From: Fodinicola feengrottensis
Lineage (GTDB): Bacteria; Actinomycetota; Actinomycetes; Mycobacteriales; HKI-0501
DNA: 64,000 nucleotides
Direction of reading: 5' to 3'
Assembly (NCBI RefSeq): GCF_010993775.1
Contig: NZ_WOTO01000011.1
Coordinates: 1-64,000 of the forward strand
The notes beneath the pieces were generated by a model. That model was given only the letters and a program-made list of their open reading frames with translations, was not told the origin of the DNA and made no database searches. This document shows, in pieces, positions 1 to 10,772 of the stretch. Position 1 is the first letter of the stretch, and each line of letters starts with the position of its first letter. Both the position numbers and the translations under genes were made by a program.

Positions 1-142
1 CGTACTAGCCCAGATCCGGCGCCGATGGGTCGCGTAACTGCGAGAATCTGCTCGTGGATTCGTGCCAGCTGCCCTCGCGGACCTCGTGGTACCGGCTCGG
101 CCGGCCTTAGCGTGATCTTGGTCGAGCCGAACGGAGACGCGC

Positions 143-400
143 ATGCCCCACCCGTACCCGCCACGCCCGTACCCACCCCAGCCGTACCCTCCCAACCCGT
201 ATCCACAGCAGGCGTACCCACCGCGGCAGTACGCGCCCGGTCCCTATCAGGCACCGCCGTACGCGCCGCCGCCAGCGCCCCGCCGGCGAAATGGCTTCGT
301 CCGGTTCTGCCGGTTCCTGCTGTGGATGATCCTGTGGACAGTCGCCCTCGGGGCCGCCGCGGTCGGCAGCTATCTGGGTGTCATGTACGCACTCGGCTAA
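143..400 (+). CDS. Small Pro/Tyr-rich membrane-anchored protein
   Basis: This 85-residue protein has a first half made of repeated PYPP-like units (about residues 1-47, proline and tyrosine rich), then a basic stop (PRRRNGF) and one hydrophobic helix of about 25 residues reaching almost to the C-terminus. That suggests a disordered N-terminal tail facing one side of the membrane and a single C-terminal transmembrane segment. A GGAG sequence 8 bases before the ATG supports the start. Such proline-rich tail-anchored peptides are common in actinobacteria, but I do not recognise a named family or function. It lies alone, 42 bases before the next gene on the same strand. Confidence 0.6.
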   Translation: MPHPYPPRPYPPQPYPPNPYPQQAYPPRQYAPGPYQAPPYAPPPAPRRRNGFVRFCRFLLWMILWTVALGAAAVGSYLGVMYALG

Positions 401-442
401 TTGGCTTGCTCGACTGGCGTAACTGGCCAAGGGTTACTGATC

Positions 443-1253
443 ATGAGGACAGTGACCAAAGGCTTTGCGGATGTTCCCGGCGGATACCTCTATTACCAAC
501 AACACGGGCAGGGCCAAGACGTCCTGCTGCTTAACGCTGGCCTCACCGACCTGCGCATGTGGGACACGACGGTGGCCTGGCTCGCGGACATCGCTCGGGT
601 GACCACCTTCGACTACCGCGACACCGGCCTGTCGGCGCAGTCCGACGGGCCTTTTAGCGAACTCGATGACATCGCGGCCGTACTGGACGCCGTCGGCGTC
701 TCCCGCGCCACGCTTGTCGGCGTGTCCGACGGCGGCCGGCAAGCGCTGGCCTTCGCCCATCAGCATCCCGACGGGTGGCCAAGGTCTGTGCGGTGGGTGC
801 CTCCTTCGGCGAGTTCCCCGACCCGACCGCGGCCGAGGCCGCCGCCCGGGAAAAGATGCGAGCCCACTTCGCCAAGGTGGAGGAGCTGCTGCGTACCGAG
901 GGCACCCGCGCCGCCGCGACCTGGGATGTCGATGGCTGGTGCCCGGCCCTCAACCCCGACGACCGGCGCCGGCTGATCGGTTGGGCCGTCGCCAACGACC
1001 CATTTTGCTGATGGAGACGGCCCACGGCATGGAGCTCGACCCGCCGGTCAAGACCCGGTTCGCCGAGATCGTCCCGCCGATCGCCGTCTTCACCGGCGGC
1101 CGGGACTTCGACGGCACCCAACTGTGGGCGAGGCGGCTCGCGGACCAGGCCAAGGAAGCCACTCTGCTGGTCGTACCCGAAGCCGACCACTCGCCGATAT
1201 TCTCGGTTCCGGAGCGCTTCGAGCGTTTCCTACGCGACGCCCTCGCCGCGTAA
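443..1253 (+). CDS. Alpha/beta hydrolase (frame breaks near 775 and 1008)
   Basis: The pieces in the three frames join into one protein of about 270 residues of the alpha/beta hydrolase fold. Visible elements are the nucleophile elbow GVSDGG (Ser in G-x-S-x-G), an acidic strand end in FTGGRDFDG and a C-terminal histidine in PEADHSP, the expected Ser-Asp-His order. Frame is lost after QHPDG (a GGG that would read through as GGGG) and after ANDP (a CCC that would read through as CCCC), so both breaks fit one missing base in a run. The start at 443 follows AAGGG. Substrate is unknown. It sits 22 bases before the cyclase-family gene, so the two may be co-transcribed. Confidence 0.75.
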
Positions 1254-1275
1254 CGCACGTCAGGAGGCATCCTCG

Positions 1276-2250
1276 ATGGCCGACAGACCCGAGGTGCCGC
1301 CGCTGCGCCAGTTGCTGGGGGAGGACACCCCCAGCAACTGGGGGAAGTGGGGCCCGGCCGACGAGCTGGGTTCGCTGAACTACCTGGACGCGGCGCAGGT
1401 CCTGCGTGGGGTCCAGCACGTACACACCGGGGAGACCTTCACCCTGCAGATCCAGATGGGCTATCCGAAGCCGCCCGGCGACCCGCTGTGGCCCGGCCGT
1501 ACGCCCATCGAACGCAAGAACGTGGTCGACGAGAGCTCCTGGACGCGCGGCGAGGCGCGCCAGATTCCCGGCGGCATGCACTACGCCGACGACACCGCCT
1601 TCCTTTATCTCCAGGGCTCCACGCAATACGACGCGCTCGGCCACGTCTGGTATGACGGGAAAATCTGGAACGGCTACGACGCCGAGAACACCGTCGGCGG
1701 GATGAAGAAGGCATCCGTCCTGCCGATTGGGGAGAAGGGCGTGGTCGGCCGCGGGGTGCTCATCGACATCGCCCGGCACCGCGACAAGGACGTACTGGAT
1801 AAGGGCGAGACCTTCGACCACCAAGACCTGCTCGCCGCCGCCGAAAGCCAGGGCGTCACGATCGAGCCGCGCGACATCCTGCTGATCCGGACTGGCTGGA
1901 TCGGCTGGTGGTATCGGACCACGCCAAAGGAGTTCTTCCACCACTACTGCGAGCCGGGCCTCACCTACTCCCGGGAGCTGGTCGAGTGGTTCCAGCGGAT
2001 GGAGATCCCGAACCTGGTCACCGACACCATCGGCAACGAGGTCAGCGCCGAGCCGGCCACCGGGGTCGCCCTGCCGCTGCACAGCGCCCTGATGCGCAAC
2101 CTCGGTGTCGCCTTCACCGAGATCTGCTGGCTGGACGACCTGGCCGCGGCCTGCGCTGCGGACAGTCGGTGGACCTTCCTCTACACCGCGGCCCCACTGA
2201 AAGTCGTCGAAGGCACCGGCGCCCCGGTCAACCCCGTCGTCATCCGCTAG
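1276..2250 (+). CDS. Cyclase family protein (kynurenine-formamidase-like amidohydrolase)
   Basis: An intact protein of 324 residues resembling the metal-dependent cyclase/kynurenine formamidase family (PF04199). The family's signature HxGTHxDxPxH has a counterpart here at about residues 113-124 as GSTQYDALGH, keeping Asp and the final His but with Gln in place of the usual His after GT/GS. The segment DILLIRTGWIGWW followed by CEPGLTYS and the late NEVSAEP match the rest of the fold. AGGAGG lies 8 bases before the ATG. In the family, the enzyme hydrolyses amides or lactones with Zn or Mn. The substrate here cannot be told. It follows a hydrolase gene closely, so both may act on one catabolic intermediate. 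Confidence 0.8.
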   Translation: MADRPEVPPLRQLLGEDTPSNWGKWGPADELGSLNYLDAAQVLRGVQHVHTGETFTLQIQMGYPKPPGDPLWPGRTPIERKNVVDESSWTRGEARQIPGGMHYADDTAFLYLQGSTQYDALGHVWYDGKIWNGYDAENTVGGMKKASVLPIGEKGVVGRGVLIDIARHRDKDVLDKGETFDHQDLLAAAESQGVTIEPRDILLIRTGWIGWWYRTTPKEFFHHYCEPGLTYSRELVEWFQRMEIPNLVTDTIGNEVSAEPATGVALPLHSALMRNLGVAFTEICWLDDLAAACAADSRWTFLYTAAPLKVVEGTGAPVNPVVIR

Positions 2251-2293
2251 CCCGCGGCCCCGGCTGGCTGCTCGGTCAGTCGGTCGGGTGACT

Positions 2294-2385
2294 GGCTGCA
2301 CAATCGGAATCCGATTGTCACCACCCCGGAGTTCACCCAGGTCAGCCTGCCACCGCTGGCACAATCGGATTCCGATTGTGCAGCC
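2294..2385. repeat. 92-bp element bounded by perfect 25-bp inverted repeats, each itself palindromic
   Basis: Positions 2294-2318 and 2361-2385 are exact reverse complements over 25 bases, with 42 bases between them. Each arm contains the palindrome CAATCGGA-N-TCCGATTG, so each can also fold alone. It lies between two convergent genes (cyclase and HerA-like), so it is not placed as a normal operator. It could be a miniature mobile repeat or a bidirectional transcription stop; no T tract follows either arm. Confidence 0.75.
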
Positions 2386-2453
2386 GTCGCTTCATGAAGC
2401 GCGCGCTTATCTCGCACGCGCGTTTACTTACGTAATGAAAACCCGCCACCCAC

Positions 2454-2479
2454 CCCCCGCCCTTCTGAAAGGGCGGGGG
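2454..2479. terminator. Strong hairpin, likely bidirectional terminator
   Basis: CCCCCGCCCTT and AAGGGCGGGGG form a perfect 11-base stem around a CTGA loop, followed by CTCAAAATTT. It lies between the convergent cyclase and HerA-like genes, where a shared terminator is expected. The tail is only weakly T-rich. Confidence 0.5.
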
Positions 2480-2495
2480 CTCAAAATTTCACGTC

Positions 2496-2519
2496 GGTAC
2501 GACAGTTTCGCGCCGCACC
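2496..2519. repeat. 24-bp exact repeat, copy 1
   Basis: The 24 bases here recur exactly at 13946-13969, 11 kb away. Both copies lie just after a C-rich/G-rich hairpin. The core GACAGTTTCGCG also forms the right outer arm of the element at 13782-13962, so this may be a partial copy of the same dispersed element. Confidence 0.8.
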
Positions 2520-2533
2520 CTATGGAGAACCGC

Positions 2534-2550
2534 CAATCGGATTCCGATTG
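2534..2550. repeat. Third copy of the CAATCGGA/TCCGATTG palindrome
   Basis: A 17-base palindrome, CAATCGGATTCCGATTG, matching the core of the two arms at 2300-2318 and 2361-2380. It ends 17 bases before the stop codon of the leftward HerA-like gene. With the other copies and the hairpin at 2454-2479 it fills the 317-base convergent gap 2251-2567, which holds no gene I can support. Confidence 0.75.
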
Positions 2551-2567
2551 TGCGGGCCAGGGGCGGG

Positions 2568-4160
<1,593 letters not shown>

Positions 4161-4464
4161 GAATGCGCTCCCCCCACCCGAACCCAAAAGGACGCTGGGA
4201 GCGTACCGAGCCTTCCGCGAACAGGCACCACGGTGAACACATGTATGCCGCGAATAATTGTTAGTGATCGAGCGCACAGAAAGAAACCGACCCGAACGGG
4301 CGGACATATTAGGGCAAATAAAATAATGCGACACGGCCACCCTGTAACAGATCTCACTTGGCCTGCGAATACGATCACGATGACCCCAAGATGCTTGAGG
4401 TCAAAGTGCACAACCCGTGCACGCACCTGGGAGACGGCACGCCGAGTCCTGTCCCCGCCGCCCA

Positions 4465-4641
4465 GGTGAAAGTACGAGCATTGGATGAATCGGACAGGAG
4501 GGGGGAACCAACAAAGTTTCTCCGGAGTGATCCGGCGACAGTCGGAAAAACTCCTTGGGGTGAAGCCATCTAACGATGGCCGGGACGCCTTCCCTCCCGA
4601 ACCCGACAGCTCACTTCGTAGGCGTGCCGGAAGGAACGCTC
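4465..4641 (+). ncRNA. c-di-AMP riboswitch (ydaO/yuaA leader)
   Basis: The leader carries the conserved ydaO-yuaA elements in order: GGGGGAACCAA near 4501, TTGGGGTGAA near 4555, CCCGAACCCGACAGCT near 4596, and the closing CGTAGGCG near 4617, with GAGC/GCTC able to close the outer helix. Actinobacterial copies of this c-di-AMP-binding RNA usually precede secreted cell-wall hydrolases, and here an NlpC/P60 gene begins right after it. Binding of c-di-AMP is expected to lower expression. The gap 4161-4641 otherwise holds an AT-rich stretch near 4240-4330 that probably contains the promoters of this gene and of the divergent HerA-like gene. Confidence 0.88.
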
Positions 4642-5763
4642 TTGCGTACGGTGCGATCTCACCGCCGTAGTCTCCCGCGTCCGCTGAAGAACAAGTGGCT
4701 CACCGCCTCTCTGGGTGTCGCCGCCGCCGGTCTGATGGCCGTTGGTGTGGTGGCAGCGCCCTCGGTGTTCGCGGCCGACCAGGCCAAAGTGATGGTCTGG
4801 AAGTACAACACCCCGTCGACCACCTCGCCAGGTTCGCTGGTCAACCTCGAGGGCTTCATCAAGACGCCGGAGGGCCAGCCGATCCCCAACGTGACAGCCA
4901 CGCTGTCCCGTACCGAGGCTGACGGGCACTACCACGCCCTTCTCAGCGGCACCACGAACAGCCAGGGTGTTGTCACGTTCCAGCTGTACCCGGGCAACTC
5001 GGCCTACTGGATCCTCAGTTACGCCGGCGGCACGGTCAGCAGCGGCGGCGGGCAGCCCGCCACCCGGCGCGGCCACCACCAAGGCGGCCCCGAACAAGCC
5101 CGCACAGAACACGCCGGCCAACCCGAAGCCCGCTGACTCGGCATCCCCGAGCACCCCGGCCGAGTCGTCCGGCACCCCGTCGACCGATTCCGGCACGAAT
5201 GGCAACGACGCCAACGGGAATGGCTCGACCAGCACCAACAACGGCAATGGCGCGGCCGGCGACAACAGCCGGCCGCCTACACGCAGCCGGTCAGCAACAC
5301 CAAGCAGGTGAGCAACAACGCTGACGCCACCCCCCCGCCAGCCGCTCCCGCCGGGACCAGCCGGACCTTCGCTTCCAGCGTCTCGCCGGCCGTCGCGGTC
5401 TACGTTCAGGACAAGGGCCAGATGGTCGTCTCCACGGCCGCCCAGTACCGCGGTCGGCCGTACCAGTACGGTGCGGCGGGGCCCAACTCGTTCGACTGCT
5501 CAGGTTTCACCAAGTTCATCTACGCGAAGTTCGGTAAGTCACTTCCGCACAGCGCGACCAGCCAGGCCGGCTATGGCTCGTCGGTCAGCCGGAGTTCGAT
5601 GAAGCCGGGCGACCTGATGCTGTTCGGCCGACCGGGCTCGTACTACCACGCCGCGATTTACGCTGGGGGGGGCAACATGTGGGACGCGCCGACCTCCGGT
5701 CAGACGGTGGGAAGCCACCGGATCTGGAGCAATGACTACACGGTTCGCCGCCTGGTCTCCTGA
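4642..5763 (+). CDS. Secreted NlpC/P60 peptidoglycan hydrolase (frame breaks near 5050 and 5270)
   Basis: About 373 residues in three parts. The N-terminus has a basic stretch (RSHRRSLPRPLKNKW), a hydrophobic signal segment and an AAPSVFAADQ cleavage region. Next comes an Ig-like beta domain (about residues 40-130), then a long Ala/Pro/Ser/Asn/Gly linker. The C-terminal NlpC/P60 domain has the catalytic Cys in FDCSGF, the His in YYHAAIY and a third polar residue in SHRIW. The in-frame ATG at 4576 lies inside the riboswitch; TTG at 4642, after GGAAGGA, is the better start. The linker changes frame twice, with compensating one-base changes. It should cleave stem peptides, acting outside the cell, under c-di-AMP control. 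Confidence 0.88.
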
Positions 5764-5769
5764 ATCACA

Positions 5770-5844
5770 GCGATCGGCTGCCAACCGATCGCAGCTCTGG
5801 AACGTCTCATGAGGGGGCACGATCCCGGTTGGGGATCGTGCCCC
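5770..5844 (+). terminator. Tandem hairpins after the NlpC/P60 gene
   Basis: GCGATCGG/CCGATCGC pairs at 5770-5792, and a 13-base perfect stem GGGGCACGATCCC with its complement spans 5814-5844. Together they follow the stop codon at 5763 and should end transcription before the pseudokinase gene. There is no T tract after the second stem. Confidence 0.6.
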
Positions 5845-5896
5845 TGTTACGTATGACCGATGACGTCCGATCAACAGACGTACAGGGAATGAATCC

Positions 5897-7500
5897 GTGT
5901 CAAGACGAGCGAGTGCTGGCAGCGAAGTGCGATCATGGGTCCCGGAACAGTCGAGCCGCTCCGAACCGGAGCAGCCGGCCGAGTCCGATGAAAGGTCCCC
6001 AGCGTCGCGGGCCCCGGCCGATCAGGGAGGGCCAGTGGAGGGGGAAGGCCCACGGGGGGCGACTGTCGCCGCGCTGGCGGCTGGACAGGTGCTCGCCGGG
6101 CGTTACCGGCTGGACAAGCACCTGGAAGATTCCACCACCGGGCGCGCACTCTGGCGCGCTACCGACCTGCTGCTCGCCCGCGGCGTGGCGGTCGAGGTCC
6201 AAGCCACCGTCGGCACCGACTCTGAACAGCTGCTTTCCACCGCCATGGCGATCTCCCGGATCCGCCATCCAGGCGTGGTGGCGATCTATGACGCGGTGGA
6301 GGAGAGCGACCGGGCGTACGTGGTCCGCGAGTGGGCCGCCGGCAGCCCGTTGCGAGGCCTCCTCAAGAACGGCCCGCTGGACACCCACCAGGCCGTCACA
6401 CTGGCTCGCAGCGCCGCCGAAGGCCTCGCCGCCCTGCACGCGGCCGGCGCCGCCCACGGCAACCTGACGCCCAGCACGGTCATCGTCAACGGCAACTTCG
6501 AGTGCACCCTCACCGACCTCACGATGGCGCCGCCCAGCACCGCCGGCGAGGACGTCACCGCCGAGCCGGCGGCGGACGTACGAGCCGTCGGCGCGCTGCT
6601 CTATGCCGCGCTGACCGCCCGGTGGCCGTCCGCGAACGGCTCGACGCCCGAAGGGGTCACCCCAGCCGCCCGGATAGACGGCCGGCTGTGCACACCTCGG
6701 CAGGTGCGGGCCGGCATCCCGGCCCGGCTGGACGCGCTCGCCATGCAGCTGCTGGACCCGGACCAGCCGGCGCCGGCCGCGCAGGACCTCGCCACCGAAC
6801 TGAACCAGGTCGAGTACGCGCAGGAGATGCGGCCGCTGGATGGTCTCACCGGCCAGCTGGCGCCGCTCACCGAACCACTGAACCGGCTGCGCGAGTCCCG
6901 GATCCGGCGGATGCCGCTGTGGGCCAAGCTCAGCATCCCGATTGGCGTGATGCTGGTCGTCCTCGCGGTGCTCGCCGTGCTGGTCGCGCGCGTACCGATG
7001 GCGCAGTCGCGCCCAACACCACGCCGGCCTCCAGCACCGCGAACGGCCCGTCCAGACCGCTGACCGCGGTGCGGCCGACCGATGCCACCATCATCGATCC
7101 GCAGGGCGACCACACCGAGCTGGCCGGCGCCGGCAAGACGATCGACGGCAGCCGCGACAGCGCTTGGCGGACCGCGACCTACAAGGGCAGCCCTGACTTC
7201 GGCGGCCTGAAGAAGGGCATGGGCGTACGGGTGGACCTGGGCCATCCGGTCGCGGTCCGGCAGGTGCTGGCCAACCTCAGCAGCGCAGGTGCCACCGTGT
7301 CTCTCTACGGCGGCAACAACCCGGACGATCTGCAGTCCGGCACCGCGATCCAGACCGTCACCGACTCGCCCGGCCCCAACGTCACGTTCGCCGTCACCTC
7401 CGGTCAGCAGTATCGGTATCTGCTGATCTGGATCACCAAGCTGCCGCCGTACGAGAACGGTTTCGGGATCGGGGTCGACGAGATTGTCCCGAAGGTCTGA
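5897..7500 (+). CDS. MviN-type pseudokinase with extracellular C-terminal domain (frame break near 7000)
   Basis: About 535 residues. After a charged leader (residues 1-65) comes a protein-kinase-like domain (about 70-310) in which all key catalytic motifs are lost: the VAIK lysine position reads VAVEVQ, the HRD motif reads HGNLTP and DFG reads LTDLTM. It is therefore a pseudokinase. One transmembrane helix follows (about 350-370) and then an external beta domain of the discoidin-like kind (DSAWRTATYKG, VRVDLGHPV). The same pseudokinase-TM-outer domain arrangement is fused to the lipid II flippase MurJ in mycobacteria, where it binds FhaA. Here no murJ precedes it. GTG at 5897 follows AGGGA. 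It is 9 bases from sigM, so the two are probably one transcript. Confidence 0.82.
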
Positions 7501-7509
7501 GGCCGGCGG

Positions 7510-8163
7510 GTGACCGCCGATCCGACGGCCGTCACACCCAGCGACATCGATCTGCTGAGCGCGCACGCGGCCGGTGACAAGACCGCGTTCTCCACGCTCC
7601 TGAGCCGGCATCAGGACCGGATGTGGGCGATCGCGCTGCGGACCACCGCCAACCGCGAGGATGCCGCCGACGCACTACAGGACGCGTGCCTGTCCGCCTT
7701 CCGGGCTGCCGCGTCCTTCCGCGGGGACGCCGCGGTCACCACCTGGCTGCACCGGATTGTGGTGAACGCCAGCCTGGACCGGCTCCGCCGCAAGGCCGCT
7801 CGCCCGGCCGTACCACTGGACGACACGAAGGTCGACCCACCGGATCCGGCCGACCAGGTGGATGCGCTGACCACCCGGCTGACGATCCGGGAGGCGCTGG
7901 CCGCGCTGCCACTCGAGCAGCGGGCCGCGTTGGTGCTGGTGGACCTGGAGGGACTGCCCGTCGACCAGGCCGCCGACATCCTGAAGATCCCGGCTGGCAC
8001 GGTGAAGAGCCGGTGCGCCCGCGGCCGAGCCCGGCTCGCCGTCCTCCTGGACCAGCTCAGACCGAGTGCATCCGATCACGGCCGGAACGGTTCGACCGCG
8101 AGGCGCGTCCCATCGAAGAACGACGACACCAGCGACGTGGCAGGAGGGGGCAAGCATGGCTGA
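7510..8163 (+). CDS. sigM: ECF RNA polymerase sigma factor SigM
   Basis: An intact 217-residue extracytoplasmic-function sigma factor. Region 2 lies at about residues 20-97, with DALQDACLSAFRAAASF and WLHRIVVNASLDRLRRK, and region 4 at about 137-180, with LPLEQRAALVLVDLEGLP and the recognition helix IPAGTVKSRCARGRARL. Identification as SigM rests on position: pseudokinase, sigma, anti-sigma, trxB, trxA is the standard SigM locus of actinobacteria. The GTG start lies 9 bases after the upstream stop, and the 3' end overlaps the anti-sigma start by 8 bases, so the two are translationally coupled. In relatives SigM responds to thiol-oxidative and envelope stress. Confidence 0.9.
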   Translation: MTADPTAVTPSDIDLLSAHAAGDKTAFSTLLSRHQDRMWAIALRTTANREDAADALQDACLSAFRAAASFRGDAAVTTWLHRIVVNASLDRLRRKAARPAVPLDDTKVDPPDPADQVDALTTRLTIREALAALPLEQRAALVLVDLEGLPVDQAADILKIPAGTVKSRCARGRARLAVLLDQLRPSASDHGRNGSTARRVPSKNDDTSDVAGGGKHG

Positions 8164-9112
8164 CGAACGCCCGGCCGATCCTGCCCTCAGCGGCCCCGAC
8201 CTGGCCGAATCCGTCGACATCGAACTGCTCGGCGAGTACGCGGAAGGCCTGCTCGACGGCACCGCCCAGGCGCAGCGGGTCGCCGACCGGCTGACCAGTG
8301 ACCCGCGCTGGCAGGTCGCGTACGAGTCGCTGCCCGCGGCCACCGCCACAGTGCGTACGCAGTTGGCCAACCTGGGCAACGAGCTCGCCGGCGGTACGAG
8401 CGCGCGGAGCCGGTGCCGACGGACGTACTGGCCCGCATTGAGGCCGCGCTCGCCGAGCAACCCGCCGCGGATCTCGAGACAGATCTCCAGACGCAGTCGC
8501 TCCCCGACGAAGGCGAGCCCCCCACCCGGCTAGAAGTCGCCCGGGAACGGCGCAAGGGCCGGTTCGCCGTGCTGCTGGCCGCCGCCGCGGTGGTCGCCAT
8601 CGTGGTGGTCGGCGGTGGGGTGGTCGTCCAGCAACTGGTCCCGGTCGCGCTGCCCAAGAACATGTCCGCCACCGGGTCCGGCGACAGCCGCCCCAACGGT
8701 GGCGCTGGCACCTCGAAGCAGCCGCAGAGCGCACCGAAACCGCTGGCTGCCGGCCGCGTGCAAGTGGTCGCCTCCGGCCGCGACTGGACCGACGAACAGC
8801 TGCCCACCCTGGGCCGAACCGCGGCGAGCGGCACGGCCGACACTGGCCGGTCCCATGCGGACCAGGCCAAGGCTGCCCCCGAGCCGCTGCCTCGGTTCGC
8901 CAATCCAGCGGTCCTGCAGGCCTGCCTGGAGGCACTGGGACGGCTGGGAGGCGGCGAGCCGACCTATGTCGACCTGGCGCTGTTCGACGGTGGCCCGGCG
9001 GTGCCTCGCGGTGCTGTCGAACGGTTCGACCCAGAAGGTGGTCGCGGTCACTTCTGACTGCGGGGACTATTCGACTGTCACCACCATTTACGGGCCGGTC
9101 GCGGCCAGCTGA
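8156..9112 (+). CDS. SigM-associated membrane anti-sigma factor (frame breaks near 8405 and 9010)
   Basis: About 318 residues. The cytoplasmic N-terminus (about 1-120) carries the pattern [13 protein letters not shown]...RLTSDP seen in actinobacterial anti-sigma factors beside SigM and has no HxxxCxxC zinc motif. A single transmembrane helix follows near residues 140-165 ([20 protein letters not shown]), and then an external domain rich in Ala, Gly and Ser, ending [14 protein letters not shown]. The ATG overlaps the sigM 3' end. It should hold SigM at the membrane until stress. The two frame changes have opposite sign, as expected for sequencing indels. Confidence 0.82.
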
Positions 9113-9234
9113 ACCCACCGGCGCGACCGTACGAACGGTGGAGGCGCAGGTCACGTACGCGTCGGAATGTCTGGCCCTACCATGACGTTCACTGGGTAGG
9201 TCACGAAGGCATGGTCCACAGCCGAGGAGAACTG

Positions 9235-10233
9235 GTGAGCGAACGTCGAACAGTCATCATCGTGGGGTCCGGCCCGGCCGGCTACACGGCGGCGATATAC
9301 ACCGCTCGCGCGAACCTCTCACCGCTGGTGATCGAGGGCGCGAACTACGGTGGCGCGCTGATGACGACCACCGAGGTGGAGAACTTCCCGGGCTACCCGG
9401 AGGGTGTCCAGGGGCCGGACATGATGGAGCAGCTGCGCCAGCAGGCGGAGCGGTTCGGCGCGGAGTTCATCTCCGACGACGCCTCTTCGGTCGACCTGTC
9501 CGGTGATCTCAAGAAGGTCACCGTGGGCGACCAGACGTACGAAGCGCCGGCAGTCATCCTCGCCACCGTTCGTTCGGCTTGGCGTCCACTGGGTGTGCGG
9601 GGGGAGCAGGAGTTCCTCGGCCGTGGCGTGTCGTCATGTGCGACCTGCGACGGGTTCTTCTTCAAGGGCCAGAACATCGCCGTGATCGGGGGTGGCGACT
9701 CCGCGATGGAGGAGGCCACCTTCCTGACCCGGTTCGCCGAGACCGTGACCATCGTGCACCGCAGGGACGAGTTCCGGGCCAGCAAGATCATGGCCGACCG
9801 GGCGCTCGGGAACGACAAGATCAAGGTCAAGTGGAACTCGGCGGTCTCCGAGGTGCTGGGCACCGATGGCAAGGTCAGTGCCCTGAAGCTGACCGACACG
9901 GTCACCGGTGCGGAGTCCACGCTGGATGTGACCGGTGTGTTCATCGCGATCGGTCACGACCCGCGCAGCGAGCTCTACCGCGGCCAGGTCGACCTGGACG
10001 AGAACGGCTATGTGCTGGTCGACTCGCCGAGCACCCGTACGAACCTGACCGGCGTCTTCGCGGCCGGCGACCTGGTGGACCACACGTACCAGCAGGCGAT
10101 CACTGCGGCCGGCTCCGGTTGTGTGGCGGCGCTGGACGCCGAGCGCTTCCTGGAGGGCCTGAGTGACTCCGAGGAGCCACTGGGCGCCACCTGGGGCCCG
10201 ACTCGCGAAGTGCCGGTCACCGCGCAGTCTTAA
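9235..10233 (+). CDS. trxB: Thioredoxin reductase
   Basis: An intact enzyme of 332 residues. It shows the FAD dinucleotide motif [10 protein letters not shown] at residues 11-20, the redox-active CATC pair at 135-138, the NADPH motif [10 protein letters not shown] near 153 and the late FAD signature [14 protein letters not shown]. It passes electrons from NADPH to thioredoxin in the cytoplasm. GTG at 9235 is preferred to the ATG at 9211 because GAGGAG lies 6 bases before it. Its partner trxA follows 50 bases later, and its place after sigM and the anti-sigma gene suggests SigM control of thiol homeostasis. Confidence 0.97.
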   Translation: MSERRTVIIVGSGPAGYTAAIYTARANLSPLVIEGANYGGALMTTTEVENFPGYPEGVQGPDMMEQLRQQAERFGAEFISDDASSVDLSGDLKKVTVGDQTYEAPAVILATVRSAWRPLGVRGEQEFLGRGVSSCATCDGFFFKGQNIAVIGGGDSAMEEATFLTRFAETVTIVHRRDEFRASKIMADRALGNDKIKVKWNSAVSEVLGTDGKVSALKLTDTVTGAESTLDVTGVFIAIGHDPRSELYRGQVDLDENGYVLVDSPSTRTNLTGVFAAGDLVDHTYQQAITAAGSGCVAALDAERFLEGLSDSEEPLGATWGPTREVPVTAQS

Positions 10234-10283
10234 GCAGCAAAGACATAAAACTCGCAGCGCGACTCTTAGAAGGAGATATCGAC

Positions 10284-10610
10284 ATGGGCGCGAACACCAC
10301 CGCCGTCACAGACCAGAACTGGAACACCGAGGTGCTCGGCAGCGACAAGCTGGTGCTGGTCGACTTCTGGGCCGAATGGTGCGGTCCGTGCCGCAAGGTC
10401 GCCCCGATCCTGGATGAGATCGCCGCCGAGCTGGGCGACAAGATCACCATCGCCAAGCTAAACGTCGACGAGAACCCGAACACCGCCCGTGACTACGGCG
10501 TGATGTCGATCCCGATGCTGACGATCTTCAAGGACGGCCAGGCCGTGCAGACCGCCATTGGCCTGCGGCCCAAGTCCGAGATCATGAAGCTGATCAACGC
10601 CGCTCTCTAG
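10284..10610 (+). CDS. trxA: Thioredoxin
   Basis: A complete 108-residue thioredoxin with the WCGPC active site at residues 32-36, the cis-proline motif MSIPMLTIF near 75 and GLRPKSEI near the end. It reduces protein disulfides using electrons from the TrxB encoded just upstream. A strong AGAAGGAGATAT ribosome site precedes the ATG. A clear hairpin after the stop ends the sigM-trxA transcript. Confidence 0.97.
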   Translation: MGANTTAVTDQNWNTEVLGSDKLVLVDFWAEWCGPCRKVAPILDEIAAELGDKITIAKLNVDENPNTARDYGVMSIPMLTIFKDGQAVQTAIGLRPKSEIMKLINAAL

Positions 10611-10619
10611 TAGGCCGCC

Positions 10620-10664
10620 GCAACGCCCCGTTCCTCGTGTCACCAGCGGGGACCGGGGCGTTGC
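10620..10664 (+). terminator. Terminator hairpin after trxA
   Basis: GCAACGCCCCG and CGGGGCGTTGC form a perfect 11-base stem enclosing a 23-base loop, beginning 10 bases after the trxA stop codon. The sequence after it (GTGTATTCG) is mildly T-rich. Confidence 0.75.
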
Positions 10665-10772
10665 GTGTATTCGTACGGGAATCAAAAAGGCTGGTAAAGC
10701 GGGTACTGAAAACCCTCCGGCGGCGTAGATTTCCTTCGGTCGTACGAGCGAAGGAAACCCGAGGAGTGACCT

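Noticed and set aside
1090..2364. A 424-codon open frame on the minus strand opposite the cyclase gene
   Set aside because: It is a high-GC shadow: its product is Gly/Ala/Val/Arg/Asp-rich without family motifs, while the plus strand encodes a clear enzyme with a ribosome site.
4576..4641. ATG at 4576 as the start of the riboswitch-controlled NlpC/P60 gene
   Set aside because: It lies inside the riboswitch core; TTG 4642 has a ribosome site and begins a normal signal peptide.
5764..5896. A hidden murJ gene before the pseudokinase
   Set aside because: The gap is 133 bases and contains only hairpins, far too short for a flippase of about 500 residues.
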